Origin: Amorphophallus konjac
Taxonomy: Eukaryota; Streptophyta; Magnoliopsida; Alismatales; Araceae
Assembly: GCA_022559845.1 (NCBI GenBank)
Contig: CM040126.1
Location: 51,144,458 to 51,208,457 of the forward strand
DNA: 64,000 bases
Direction: 5' to 3'
Both the position numbers and the translations under genes were made by a program. Of the stretch, positions 1 through 10,599 are shown piece by piece. Position 1 is the stretch's first letter. Each line of letters opens with the position of its first letter. Under the pieces are notes generated by a model, which was not told the DNA's origin, did not search any database, and was given only the letters and a program-made list of their open reading frames with translations.

Positions 1-107
1 TCAAATATAGCCCACACTTGGCGGCGAGCCTGCCCCCGGGGGGCGCTGGTGTGGGAGAACCGGAGCCCAGAAAGAACGGTGGCAAGCAGCAGAGGGCGCA
101 ACCGAAG

Positions 108-581
108 ATGACGTTGGGGCTGATCAACGCCAACCCCGTCGTCCACGCGAAGAGGGAGAGGATCGCCCGCACCGAGGATCTGCTCCACGCCGTCGCCGAT
201 GACGCCGTGGACCCCCTCGACGTCTTTGATTCGGTGAGGGACATCAGAGACCCGGAGCACCCTTACTCGCTGGAGCAGCTCAGCGTTCTATCGGAGGAGT
301 CCATCACCGTCGATGAAAAGCTCGGGCGTATAAGGATAACATTTACTCCAACAGTTCAACACTGTAGCATGGCTACAGTTATTGGCTTATGCCTGCGAGT
401 TAAGCTGATGCGCTGTTTCCCCCCACATTTCAAGGTTGACATCAATGTCGCACCTGGATCTCACGCAAATGAAGAATCAGTTAACAAGCAGCTGAATGAT
501 AAGGAGAGAGTTGCGGCTGCCTTGGAGAATCCTAATCTGCTTCAGCTTGTGGACGAGTGTCTCTATTCCAATGAGCTGTAG
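108..581 (+). CDS. AE7-like MIP18-family protein (cytosolic Fe-S cluster assembly)
   Basis: The product is a 157-residue MIP18/FAM96 (DUF59) protein. This family belongs to the cytosolic iron-sulfur targeting complex with CIA1 and MMS19 homologues and helps deliver Fe-S clusters to nuclear and cytosolic proteins such as DNA polymerases and helicases. Visible landmarks are the N-terminal MTLGLINANPVVHAK, the conserved RDIRDPEHPYSLEQL block, the HCSMATVIGLC segment with the conserved cysteine, and the C-terminal NKQLNDKERVAAALENPN stretch ending LVDEC. The ATG at 108 is chosen because family members begin there. The frame is open upstream to the window edge, with only a TTG near position 18, so a longer N terminus cannot be excluded. 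The 5' part is GC-rich and the 3' part is not, as in many monocot genes. The whole family-length protein lies in one exon. AE7 paralogues with this N terminus (AEL type) fit best. Confidence 0.9.
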   Translation: MTLGLINANPVVHAKRERIARTEDLLHAVADDAVDPLDVFDSVRDIRDPEHPYSLEQLSVLSEESITVDEKLGRIRITFTPTVQHCSMATVIGLCLRVKLMRCFPPHFKVDINVAPGSHANEESVNKQLNDKERVAAALENPNLLQLVDECLYSNEL

Positions 582-732
582 CTAGCTGTACAATATTGCA
601 AGCCATGGTACTAATAATGTGTATAGTAAATGCAAGTTCTCGAGGCGTCTTAACTGAAGTGGCAGCATGGCTCGTTTAAATAGACTGCTTTTTTTTAGAT
701 TTCCAGTATTTTGGAGACATGGGTATGGCCTT
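582..732 (+). other. Probable 3' UTR of the AE7-like gene
   Basis: Non-coding sequence follows the stop codon. There is an AATAATG stretch near 613 and a T-run near 690, but no clear poly(A) tail copy or flanking direct repeat that would prove retroposition. Confidence 0.35.
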
Positions 733-819
733 TCATATCGATCTCTCGTTTCTCCCTTTCCCATTTAATTCTGGTGATTTAATTCTGATGAGGAATGAGG
801 TATTTCTATCGCCAATATA

Positions 820-1672
820 TATATATGTCAAATATACTCGGCTTGCTGCAGAGAGAGTAGTAAACCGAGATACTCCAAGAGCCTTCGTAATTAAATCTGC
901 CAACTGTTCTTCTATAGGAGTAGATGGAATATATATCTCCTGGGACATGACAACATCCCTCACAAAATGACAATCCACCTCAATGTCCTTGATCAGTTAG
1001 TGAAAATAAGATTTTTGGCAATATGAATTGCGACCTGATTATCACAATGCATCTTCGTAGGCTTTGAGTAAGAAACTCCAAAATCATACATGAGGCTCTG
1101 TAACAACATTATTTCTTATGTAGTTTAAGCCATAACCCGATAGTCTGTTTCAGAACTAGAACGAGTCATCACATTTTATTTTTTACTTCTCCATATAATC
1201 AAATTTCCACCAACATAGGTGCAAAAGCTTGACGTAGATCGCCTATCTAGTTTGGGCCCTGCATAATCATCATCTGAAAAGGCTTCAATTCTCAAATAAC
1301 CATTATTTCTATACAATAAGCATTTCCCTGAAGCAGCCTTAATATAATACAAAAATTTCAGAGATGCTTCCCAATGACATATTTTTGGTGCCTGCATAAA
1401 CCAACTCACTACCCCAACAACAAAGGCAACATCGGGGCTAGTGACAGTCAAATAAATCAACTTCCCACACAATCTCCGATATCTTGCAACATCAATAAAG
1501 TTTGGACTGTTTTCAACATCCAACTCCTGTTGAGGAACTGTAGGAGTTTCAACTGGCTTACAAGTAAGGAGGTCTATCTCTTGATTTGGTGCACCCTTTC
1601 TATATTTCTTTCAACAAAAATTAGATTGGTGATTGGACCTTTCACAGTGTGTGCATGACTGACGACCATGTC
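820..1672 (-). pseudogene. Decayed Ty1/copia pol fragment (end of RT plus RNase H)
   Basis: Read on the minus strand, this holds the end of a copia reverse transcriptase and its RNase H. In order these are TCKPVETP, then RYRRLCGKLIYLTVTSPDVAF, a degenerate DDDYAG and RRSTSSFCTYVGGNLI near 1200-1260, then SSSETDYRVMA in another frame, the RNase H MHCDNQVAIHIAKN near 1050, and DCHFVRDVV with QLADLITKAL near 830-980. At least two frame changes and stop codons separate these blocks. No gag, protease, integrase or LTR was found, so this is an old truncated copy. The host-like product at this locus is nil. Confidence 0.85.
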
Positions 1673-2809
1673 TAGTAGTGGCCAGTGCAGACACGCTTCC
1701 CATATCTCCCGTGACAGCCGTTTGCCTAGTTATAGAATTTCTAGCATTAACATGACACGTTGTGCTAGTCCGTAGCACGCACGAAAACACGTATGCCAGC
1801 TACTCAACAAATTATACCTGACATGTCGGGGATTGTAATCAAGTCCGGATAGAAATTTAGCAATAATAAATTCTTCCCGCTGTTTTTATATTGTCGTGGG
1901 ATTTGTGATAGTCAGGGTGATATAGGAGAAGCTCATTCCATAACCCTTGGACTTACGAGAAAAACTGATTAGATTGTCATTAACATAAAAAAAGGGTTTC
2001 TTACACATGACTATAACCAAACATAATATTCTAAGTACATTATAATATAATCAGTACTACCCACTAATAATAACTATAACCAAACATGTCTCTAACAATA
2101 ATATCTCTTGCGACCCATTTCGCGTCAATTTTGCTATCACGCTGTAGATTAATCTGTTCCCAAAACGTTTTCACGTACATAAAACCAACCTGATAATCTT
2201 AGTCTGCGATTTTTGTGATTATCTGACCTTCCAAAAGTACTATTTCTGATAAGACTTCTTTGTTGTCGTCTGAAAATTAAGTCCTTAATTGGTACTTCTC
2301 TCTTTTACCTGTAAACCACGGAGCAGACAAATGCTGAAGGTACTGTTTCTGACTTGGGCATGGAATATTATCTCAACATATCTCTAAATTGCATGCACGC
2401 CATAAGAGGACGAGTACTGTTTAAGTTTCTGAATCGAAAGCCTCACGAATCAGTCCACCTGCGAGTTCTGTATTTTGGTACGGTGTGATTCACATTTTGT
2501 TCAGAAATGTTTCTAATAAGTTATGGCATCATCGAGAGCTTCACAAGAAGCTGTCAACACTCGACAGATTAGGACGAGGCATGCTCAGACCCCAAGAACT
2601 GGGAAACAACAGGAGCTCTCTCTTTAGTCTTCTCTTTGTTCAAACCAGACAGACTTATTACGATCTGAAAACTTCAGATATCTCGTATCTGAATAATGAA
2701 TAACCGAGCCAATCTACAGGCAATGTGGTCCAATTAACCTCGCTGGATATATATAAACATATCAAGAGTAGTATGACAAAATTGAGAGAATATAATCAAA
2801 CCTCGTGAC
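1673..2809. other. AT-rich intergenic DNA, nothing recognised
   Basis: No coding frame, repeat pair or RNA gene could be supported here. Short open frames such as 2485-2703 resemble no family I know. Confidence 0.5.
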
Positions 2810-3075
2810 CACTACAACAAAATGCGATTTGTTGGACGGATAATTTTCGTCTGAAATTCATCAAAAATTCTTTAAAAAATGACATTTATGACAGATTTCT
2901 GACAAATTTCAGATTGATATTGACCGTAGAGTGTTCTTGGTCGATAATTTTCGACGGTGATAATTTTCGTCAAAAATTCATCCGAAAATTTTGACGATGA
3001 TAAATTAACATGATATGCTTCAAAATGTTGCGTTAATAAATCAAATTTCTTTCCTTTCCTTCGACGGACTCGTTA
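2810..3075 (+). mobile_element. End of a CACTA-type (En/Spm) DNA transposon
   Basis: The sequence CACTACAACAAAATGCG at 2810 matches the usual plant CACTA terminal inverted repeat. It is followed by clustered subterminal motifs of the kind ATAATTTTCGTC and ATTTTCGACG, near 2843, 2950 and 2965, in both orientations, as expected for transposase-binding subterminal repeats. I did not find the opposite end (…TTGTAGTG) within the next kilobase, so this is a fragment or a solo end. Confidence 0.6.
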
Positions 3076-3185
3076 ACATCAACATATCTATTCCTCTCAC
3101 ACAAATATTTTACTACTTTGAGTGAGTCCAACTAATGTTCTACGTGTACCCATTCAATGTCGAATTCTGTGTTCTACCCAAGATT

Positions 3186-3803
3186 TGCAAAACCTGTTCC
3201 GGTTCTCGAATCGGTCAGGTCGGGTTCAGATTTCGGAACCGGTGTGAATCGGTAACGACCGGTTCAGGGATTTTGGGACCCCTTTCCCTCCATACATTTA
3301 AATATAAGTTTAAAAATTTTAAAAATAGCTGCAAATTGGATCTGTCTTTCGGCGGCAGTTTAGGGTTGGTGGCGGGTGGCGGTCACCGGTGGTGAGGTGG
3401 CCGACGGGCTCTTGGTCCTGGGTGCTGCAACTTGCGGCTGCGGGTGCTCTCCTCGGCTGTGGCTGCGATTCACGGTGGCGGCGATTGCCGGCAACGAGGG
3501 TGCTTGATGGGCTCTCAGTGGCTGCGACTGTGCATGGGTGCTCCTCTCACGAGCTGTCACAATGTGAAGTCTACGAAGGAGGACATCCTAATTAAGGTCT
3601 CATCAGCTGGTCCCTTTGAGATGAACCAAGGTGAAACAGGCAGATTCAGCCGGTTCCACTGCGGTTCATCTGATTTTTTTTTTTTAATTATGTATCGCCG
3701 GGTTTTGAGATGAAATCGATCAAACCGTTTCAACACCGACCGGTACCGATACTAAATCACCCGGTACGGCACGTACCGGGCAGTACCGGGCGATTTTGCA
3801 TAC
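3186..3803. mobile_element. Candidate non-autonomous element with diverged inverted ends
   Basis: The left end (TTTGCAAAACCTGTTCCGG) and the reverse complement of the right end (ATGCAAAATCGCCCGGTAC) are similar, and both are followed by CCGGT-rich sequence. The middle (3340-3560) is GC-rich and has open frames in several phases, none recognisable. Target duplications were not resolved, so class and exact ends are uncertain. Confidence 0.35.
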
Positions 3804-4892
3804 CATGGGACTCTTATCTGTTTTTCTGCCTCTCTTTATTTTTACTCTACTACATGTAAGAGTGTGGCATGTCCTAAACAGGGTGATGGCAGAGCCGTTT
3901 GAGCACCCTTTCCCTAATCCTTACTCTAAGCTTCTTCCTTCCCCCTTTCTCTTTTTTTTTTTCTTCTGAATATTGGGATTTGGGAGTCCATGCTGTACTG
4001 TGCAGAGCGCAGTTGGAAGGACAAGATGTGTGGACCCATCCATTCCATGGAGTTTATCGAGGGCGTCTTCTGCATATTCTTCCACAGCAGACTGGAGACT
4101 GCCTCAAACAGTGGACAATCTTTGGTGAGTTCCAACTCCCAAGATGAAATCTTTAATAAAGAGGGGAAAGCATGGTAGGTTGTACTGGGGGGTCTCATCT
4201 CATTTTATCTCCTTTCCTGCTGTTTGCTCATCTATGAATTTGAAGTTAAACAAATTGAGCTACATCAGATCATCGATTGGAATTCCTGCTCACCGTCCGA
4301 ATCCGACGTCGTCCACATCGAGCAACTCAACGGCGCACGAAATGGGGAAAGTAGCAACAAGCTATTATTGCATGGGTCATTCTCATTATTGAGAAGTGCC
4401 AACTTGATGAGATCGATATTTCTTCCTGAGGAAAAAAAAATAGGGTAGCTAGAAAAGAGCTCTCTTCTGCAAATTCATGGCGAGTAGAAATCGCGGAGTT
4501 CAAGAAAAGATATTTCAGCAGACTGGTTCATGTTGCCCGAACAAGAAAAGTCAGGGAACTTTCCCCTAAGCATTTATCCACTTTCTCATGATTGGGACAC
4601 GAAGCACCAGGCACATGCTAACCAGACATGTGACAACTTCCACTGGATATCCTTTATCAGTGTACCACTCATAATGGCATGCAGTGTGGTCTGAAACCCA
4701 GAGGACAAAAAGGGTTGCGCTCTCATCCTTCATGTTCTATCTTCATTAATTAGCATTTACACTTTTAATTGGTGAACGTACGGTTGGATTTCTATTCACA
4801 CAGTTGGCAAATATTATTGTAATCTCGTATTAATTGCAACTAATTGTCCCAACTGTAACATGACGTGGGTGGATCTCTCCGACCAGAACACT
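3804..4892. other. Intergenic, no recognisable gene
   Basis: Several 60-90 codon frames overlap on both strands at 3900-4450. None shows a family motif, a start context or splice sites that I can defend. Confidence 0.4.
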
Positions 4893-5145
4893 GGGCAGCG
4901 CGTTTGAAAATGACGTAGGAGAGAGATTTTGAGCTCTTCAATCATACAATCTCTCATTTTTTAAATTTTTTTTCTAAATGTCTCAATGTCCCATCAACTT
5001 TTATTTATGGTGAATTTTGAGGTTTAGAGAGAGATAGGGAGAAAGGGAAGAGAATTTAAAAATCTCCAAAAGCTACCTAAAAGGTGATTCTTCTCTCTCT
5101 AAGGGATTTTGAAAAAATTCCTCTACATCCTTTCCAAACGCGCCC
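4893..5145. mobile_element. MITE with imperfect terminal inverted repeats
   Basis: The left end reads GGGCAGCGCGTTTGAAAATG. The reverse complement of the right end reads GGGCGCGTTTGGAAAGGATG, and similarity continues for about 40 bases (GTAGGAGAGAG against GTAGAGGAAT). The interior is AT-rich and non-coding. The GGGC...GCGTTTG terminus is of the Tourist/Harbinger or hAT kind. I could not settle which, because the target duplication is unclear. Confidence 0.55.
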
Positions 5146-5199
5146 GAAGAATCACCTGCTAGATTTCGAATTTAAGAGCAATGATGACAGGACGTGCCA

Positions 5200-5994
5200 T
5201 ATCTCCTAAGTCCTAACATCATTTGATCTCAAGCGCCATACTCGGTAAATCCACCTAGAGAGGGGTAAATCTGCGGCCCAGAGACATGTGGCCCGAAACG
5301 GCCCAAATACGTCCATTCTCGACCCAAGTAGGCCGGACTCCCAAAGTGATAGTCCCATTTTACGGGCCCACTTTATTTGAAGCCCAAAACTTACTCGGCC
5401 CAATACTTCCTAGGTGGCTTACGAGCCTGGAAGACCGAGTAACGGTCGCTCGGGAGAATCCCAATCGTGAGCCGAGTGTAACTGCCCGACGACGCCCCCG
5501 GCGCCCGGGAAAAGCCCTAAACGGGCGCCCCACGCTCGACCCCACCACTGAACGCCTATCCAGGCGGAGGTTACGCCATCACCCAGAGCTAGGAACTCAA
5601 AGGGATAAGGGAGAGCAAGAGTCCTCAGGCCATGAAGAGCCCACGACAAGGACGTAACTCCCCTTAGTCTCCCAAGCTTCCATGACTCCTATATGGGACG
5701 AGCGACTATATAAACCCCAAGAAAATCCTCCAATAAGGTAAGGTGATCCTGAATACTCAACACCACACTCAATGGTGGAGAGCGATCTCGTGCCCCTCAC
5801 TTTTTCTCCTACATCCCTTCCACCTATGCTCTATCAGCTTGCTGACTTAAGCATCAGAGGGTTTTCCCCGAGGTCTCAACCCTGCGCTCCTCTGATCTGT
5901 TTCCTGCTTTGTAGATCCTCAATCGTGGTGACGACGACGAGGGCTCATCCAGGATCGTGTGACTCAGGATCCAGCGCGAGATCATTCCTCTTCA
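5200..5994 (+). repeat. 5' LTR of the gypsy element (left end approximate)
   Basis: The right border is set by the CA at 5993-5994 directly before the primer binding site. A TATA box (TATATAAA, 5707-5714) lies inside it. The left border cannot be placed because no second LTR copy survives to align with it. Open frames in this stretch are incidental. Confidence 0.6.
5707..5714 (+). promoter_or_regulatory. TATA box of the gypsy LTR
   Basis: TATATAAA lies about 290 bases before the LTR end, the expected place for the element's own promoter. Confidence 0.55.
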
Positions 5995-5996
5995 TT

Positions 5997-6013
5997 TGGC
6001 GCCGTCTGTGGGA
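5997..6013 (+). other. Primer binding site of the gypsy element
   Basis: TGGCGCCGTCTGTGGGA directly follows the LTR, apart from two T residues. TGGCGCCGT-type primer sites are typical of plant Tat/Athila-related gypsy elements. Confidence 0.65.
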
Positions 6014-6031
6014 AACGTATAAAGAGCCAAC

Positions 6032-7318
6032 ATGGTGTGAAAAAGTTCAAGTAGGAGAAACGCCGGTGATAAGGAAAAGGCACCGGCAATCGCGGAGGGG
6101 GAACATGCGCCCTCACGTTCTTCCACGGGTCCCCACTCTAACAACCAAGCCAATGCCTTACCCCTGCCGGCCGCGGGGGGACAACCCACCCCCGGGAATC
6201 CCGAAGCCCTCCAGACCCTCAACGCCAAATTAGATATCCTCGTCGAGTTGATGAGGACCCAAGTGGCCAGGGAGGAGAGGTCTCGGTTTCCTCGGGTGAG
6301 TCCCCCCCACGCGGAAGTCTCTCGACAAACGGCTGGAGGCCGCTTCACCCTCCAAGGCGGGCGGCTCATTCGCAACGGACCCGGTGGGCCCTCGCAAGCC
6401 CCGCCTCTCGAGCAAGAAGCCTCTTCCAACCCGAGAGGGAAAAAGTCCGAGTTACTTTGGCAACCCTCGGAAGCCGACGCCCCCGTCGAGGAGCGGCGGG
6501 GTGACTACCGGGGACATGCTCGCAATCCCTCAGCTCCACGACAGCCAGAGTTGTCCCTCCGACTGCGGGACTTCGAGCAGTGTTTCGCCAAGCAGGAGCA
6601 CGCCCTTCGCGCCCTACAAAAGAACTCCACTCCGGAGGACGAGGAGAAATCCCCATTCTCCGACCAAATCTTGAAGGCTGAAGTCTCCCCGAGAGTCTCA
6701 CTACCGACCTTCAAGTCCTACGAGGGCCAGGGTGACCCGACCGACCGTTATGACAGCTTTGATGCTCTAATGACTCTACACAGAGCATCTGACGCTGTCA
6801 AGTGCCGAGCGTTTGTGACCACTTTGGTCCAAGGCGCTCAATCCTGGTTCCGAGCGCTCTCCCCCGACAACATCCACAACTTCAGACAGTTTGGGTGACT
6901 GTTCAAGGAAAGTTTCGCCGACAGCGGCCCTCCAAGGTCAATTGCGGGGCTGTTGGCACTAAAGCAGGCACAGGGGGAAAAGTTGCGGGCTTACATCAAT
7001 CGATTTAAATCGGAAGCCCTGCGCATCCCCCGCCTGGACGTCGCATCGGCCATCACCACATTAACCGGAGGCACCCGAGACGAAAACCTCCGGTGAGAGT
7101 TGGTACTCCATCCTCCCTCCTCTCTTGCCGATCTAGTGACCCTGGCTCTGCGCCACGCAGAGTGCGAAGAAGTCCTCAATGCTTGTCGAAACCCAGCAAG
7201 CTCGGGACAAAAAGAAGACAAGAAACGACTGTCGGAGCAAACCTCGGGCCAAGGGAAGAGGAGGAACCGAGACGGAGACTACAAGGAGCCTCCCTAAAAG
7301 TTTGAGCGGTACACTCCT
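6032..7318 (+). pseudogene. Gypsy gag, four in-frame stops
   Basis: Gag forms the capsid around the element RNA. The start is placed at ATG 6032, shortly after the primer site, because the frame from there runs unchanged through the whole polyprotein. The retrotransposon gag core lies around 6690-7090: SLPTFKSYEGQGDPTDRYDSF, then AQSWFRALSPDNI, then KLRAYINRFKSEALRIP. Stops interrupt it at 6038 (TGA), 6896 (TGA), 7094 (TGA) and 7295 (TAA). There is no frameshift. Each stop can be explained by one C-to-T or G-to-A change. Confidence 0.85.
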
Positions 7319-8300
7319 TTGTCCACTCCGGTCTATGAGATCTATCAAGAAATCAAGGACTTAGATCTTCTTCGCCGGCTCGAGCCTATGAAGGCTGATC
7401 TCCGGCGCGGCAGTCGCCGCAAGCATTGCCAGTTCCACAACGACCGCGACCACCATACTGGGGATTGTCAACACCTCAAGGATGAGATCGAGAGTCTCAT
7501 CCGCCAAGGGCCCCTTTCCCAATACGTGGCCGAGCGGCAGGAGGATCGTGGGGTCCCCCCAGAAGAAATCGACAACCACCCCCGTGGGGTCCACATCAAC
7601 GTCATTTCAGGGGGATCCGCCTCTGGAGGGGACACCAGTCGAGGGAGAAAGCGTCACGCCGAGCGAGCCAACCGGGATTCCGAGCCCCCTAGAACCTCAC
7701 CGGCAAGCGACCAGCAGGCCTTGGTGTTCTCCGACCAAGACTTGGAAGGGGTAGCCACCCCGCACGATGACGCCCTTGTAATCTTGGCTACTATAAACCA
7801 CTATAACGTAGATATGATATTAGTGGACAATGGTAGCGCCCTTGATGTTTTGGCGTACGAATGTTTCTTGAAAATGGGTAAAAACCCATCTAAGCTATGC
7901 CCGATTCGAACCCCTCTCTGCGGGTTCAACGGCCTGGCGACCTATCCCGAGGGAGTCCTGAGCCTGCCGGTTACCCTCGGTACCTCTCCTAAGACCGTCA
8001 CGTTTATGGCAAACTTCATGGTGATTAAGGGGATGTCGGCCTATAATGCCATCTTCGGCTGATGTATCCTCGGCCAAACAAAGGTAGTGCCCTCCACCTA
8101 CCACCAAAAAATGAAGTTTCCCATCAAATACGGTATTGGGGAAGTCCGAGGTAACCAAGCAACAGCTAGAAGGTGCTATGTAATCTCGGTCGAAGCCATA
8201 AGACCAGAGGGAGAAAAGAAAGAGGTCGAGGAAGTCGAGGACAAGATGACGGCAGGGAAACCTGGCAGGGAGCTGCTGTCAATCTTCCTCAAAGATGATC
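7319..8300 (+). pseudogene. Gypsy nucleocapsid-like segment and aspartic protease
   Basis: The frame continues from gag. It starts with a short zinc-knuckle-like block CQFHNDRDHHTGDC at about 7423-7470, typical of this clade. An aspartic protease region follows near 7770-8060. The catalytic loop reads ILVDNGSALDVL, where retroviral-type proteases normally have D-[ST]-G; here N replaces the residue between D and G, a form also seen in Tat-type elements. A TGA at 8060 interrupts FG-CILG, where an arginine codon is the likely ancestor. Confidence 0.8.
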
Positions 8301-9720
8301 CAGCTCTCGAAGTGAAAATTGGGGTAGATTTATCGCCCGGTGTACAAAAGCAATATAAAGACTTCCTTTCCGAGTACCTTCAAGTCTTCGCATGGTTTGA
8401 TGGAGATCTCCCTGGAATACCCGAAGAGGTGGTAATGCATAAACTCAACCTCGACCCATCGGTGAGACCCGTCCAGCAGCGGAGAAGAAGGCATGCCCCA
8501 GAAAAATAGGCGGTAATCAAAGAGCAGATCAACAAGGGGAAGAAAACTAGGCTATTTCGTCTGGTCCTTTACCCGACGTAGCTCGCCAATGCCGTCCTAG
8601 TACCAAAAGCTACGGGCAAGTGACGGATGTGCGTGGACTTCATCGACCTCAACAAAGCCACTGCGAAGGACTGCTACCCATTACCAAGCATCGATCAGTT
8701 GGTCGATTCAACCTCCAGTAATGAACTTCTCAGCTTCCTGGATGCCTACTCCAGCTACCATCAGATCCGGATGGACCCCGAAGATATCGAGAAGACCGCC
8801 TTCGTCACCGACTTCGGCGTATAGTGCTACACCCAAATGCCCTTCGGACTAAAAAATGCCGGAGCAACGTATCAGAGGCTGATCAACCACATTTTCGAAG
8901 ACCAGATCGGGCGGAACATCGAGGCCTATATTAACGATATGCTCGTTAAGACGCCAAGGGCCGATGACCATTTCGCCGACCTGACCGAGACCTTCCACAC
9001 TCTCCAGAGGTTTAACATGAAGCTCAACCCAGCTAAGTGTGTCTTTGTGGTTAGATCCGGGAAGTTCCTAGGATTCTTAGTGACTCAGCGTGGGATCGAG
9101 GCCAACTCCGATAAGGTCCAGGTCATACTGGACATGTGGCCACCAGCTTGTGTCAAGGACGTCCAGCGCCTGACTGGACAAATTTCTGCACTCAACTTTT
9201 TTCTCTCCCGAGCGGCGGAAAGATGCCTACCCTTCTTCAAATTTCTAAGAGGGCCCAAGTTGGCGTCTGCCACCCTCTCCTGGGATGATGAGTGCCAGAA
9301 GGCGTTCACCGAGCTAAAAGAATTCTTGGCTTCACCTCCAGTGCTATCGAAACCAGTTCCTAGAGAGGCACTATACCTCTATCTCTTGGCGACTCCATCC
9401 ACAATAAGCTCGGTCTTAGTTCGAGATGATGGAGGCACACAAAAGCCGGTATATTACGTCAGCAAGGTGCTCCTCGAAACCGAAAGAAGGTACCCCGTAA
9501 CCGAGAAACTCGTGCTAGCATTGGTAACCTCGGCTAAGCGCCTCCGACCCTATTTCCAAGGACATTCCATCGTGGTACTGACTAGCGAGCCCCTGAAGAA
9601 GATTTTGGCTCACCCTGAAGCTTCTGGTCGTCTCATCAAGTGGGCCACACTGCTCGGGACCTACGGCATCTCTTACCTCCCCCGCACGGCCATCAAGGGA
9701 CAAGCTCTCGCAGACTTCAT
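8301..9720 (+). pseudogene. Gypsy reverse transcriptase and degenerate RNase H
   Basis: Conserved RT blocks appear in order: RMCVDFIDLNKATAKDCYPLP near 8627, LSFLDAYSSYHQI near 8730, MPFGLKNAGATYQRL at 8837, the catalytic box near 8927, and KCVFVVRSGKFLGFLV near 9040. In the catalytic box the first aspartate of Y-x-D-D is asparagine (codon AAC, 8933-8935), which should abolish polymerase activity. Stops fall at 8507 (TAG), 8579 (TAG), 8621 (TGA) and 8822 (TAG). The RNase H next to RT (about 9280-9700) lacks its normal acidic residues, as expected for a clade that uses a second RNase H. Confidence 0.85.
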
Positions 9721-9769
9721 CGCGGAGAGCACTGTCCCGACTGATGAGACATCTCTGCCAACGTCTGGC

Positions 9770-10150
9770 CCCACCTGGGATCTATTTGTTGATGGATCCT
9801 CCAACTCGGTCGGCTGTGGTGCCGGTATCCTCCTCAGATCCCCAGAAGGAGTAGAACTACAATACACTCTGAAATTCAGCTTCCCGACGTCCAACAGCAT
9901 CTCAGAGTATGAGGCTCTCATCTCAGGAGCCAAGATGGCACGACGCCTGGGAGCCGAGCGGGTCATAATCCATACCGACTCCCAACTAGTCGCCAGTTAG
10001 ATCAACGGGAACTACGAGGCTCGGGAGGCGCAAATGATCAAGTACCTTCAGCTGGTGAGGGAAATAGCCCAACTGTTCGAGAGCTTTCAGGTAATTCAGA
10101 TAGCTCGGGAAGAAAATTCCCGAGCGGATGCCCTCTCCCGCCTGGCCTCC
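9770..10150 (+). pseudogene. Second (archaeal-type) RNase H of the gypsy element
   Basis: The domain begins WDLFVDGSSNSVGCGAGIL, followed by SEYEALISGAKMARRLG and VIIHTDSQLVAS, giving the D-E-D catalytic pattern. It ends with EENSRADALSRLAS. A TAG at 9998 breaks the frame where a CAG glutamine codon is expected. Plant Tat elements carry this extra RNase H after the degenerate one. Confidence 0.8.
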
Positions 10151-10239
10151 TCCATCAGCCCCGAAGGCACCCAGTCGATCCTCCTTGAGGAATTAGAGCG
10201 ACCGAGCGTGGAAACCGAGCTCATGACCGTTGTACAGAT

Positions 10240-10590
10240 ATCGCCTGGCAATTGGCGGACCCCGTATATCTTGACTCTGGGACTCTCAAGAGCCTCCCAA
10301 CCCTTGGGAAGCTTGGAGATTAAAGTATCAAGCTCGGTGTTTCGTCCTCCTAGACGAGACCCTATACCGAAGGTCCTTTGCTGGTCCCCTCCTCAAGTGC
10401 CTTGATGCTCCAGAAACTCGCTGAGCGATTGAAGAAGTCCACGAAGACATCTGCGACGTGCACCAGAGGGGAAGGTCGATCACAAGGATCCTGCTATGAC
10501 AAGGCAACTGGTGGCCCACCCTCCAAGGTGACTGCTCGACCTACGTTCGAAAGTGTGATCGATGCCAGTGGTTCGATCATCTAGTCCACT
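10240..10590 (+). pseudogene. Integrase N-terminal zinc-binding remnant
   Basis: After a frameshift between about 10270 and 10341, the third frame carries LLDETLYRRS, PLLKCLDAPETR, then an H-H-C-C zinc finger: EEVHEDICDVHQRGR followed by VRKCDRCQW. TGA codons interrupt it twice where arginine would be expected. Homology ends before the D-D-E core. Confidence 0.75.
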
Positions 10591-10599
10591 AGCCAGTCT

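Noticed and set aside
719..978. Plus-strand frame at 719-970 as a gene
   Set aside because: It is the reverse of the copia RNase H remnant, which has clear homology on the minus strand.
3899..4448. Overlapping 60-90 codon frames as exons of a host gene
   Set aside because: No motif, no consistent splice sites, and open frames occur on both strands.
5286..6233. Open frames in the gypsy LTR and leader
   Set aside because: They lie before or across the primer binding site. The gag start at 6032 is in another frame that continues through the whole polyprotein.
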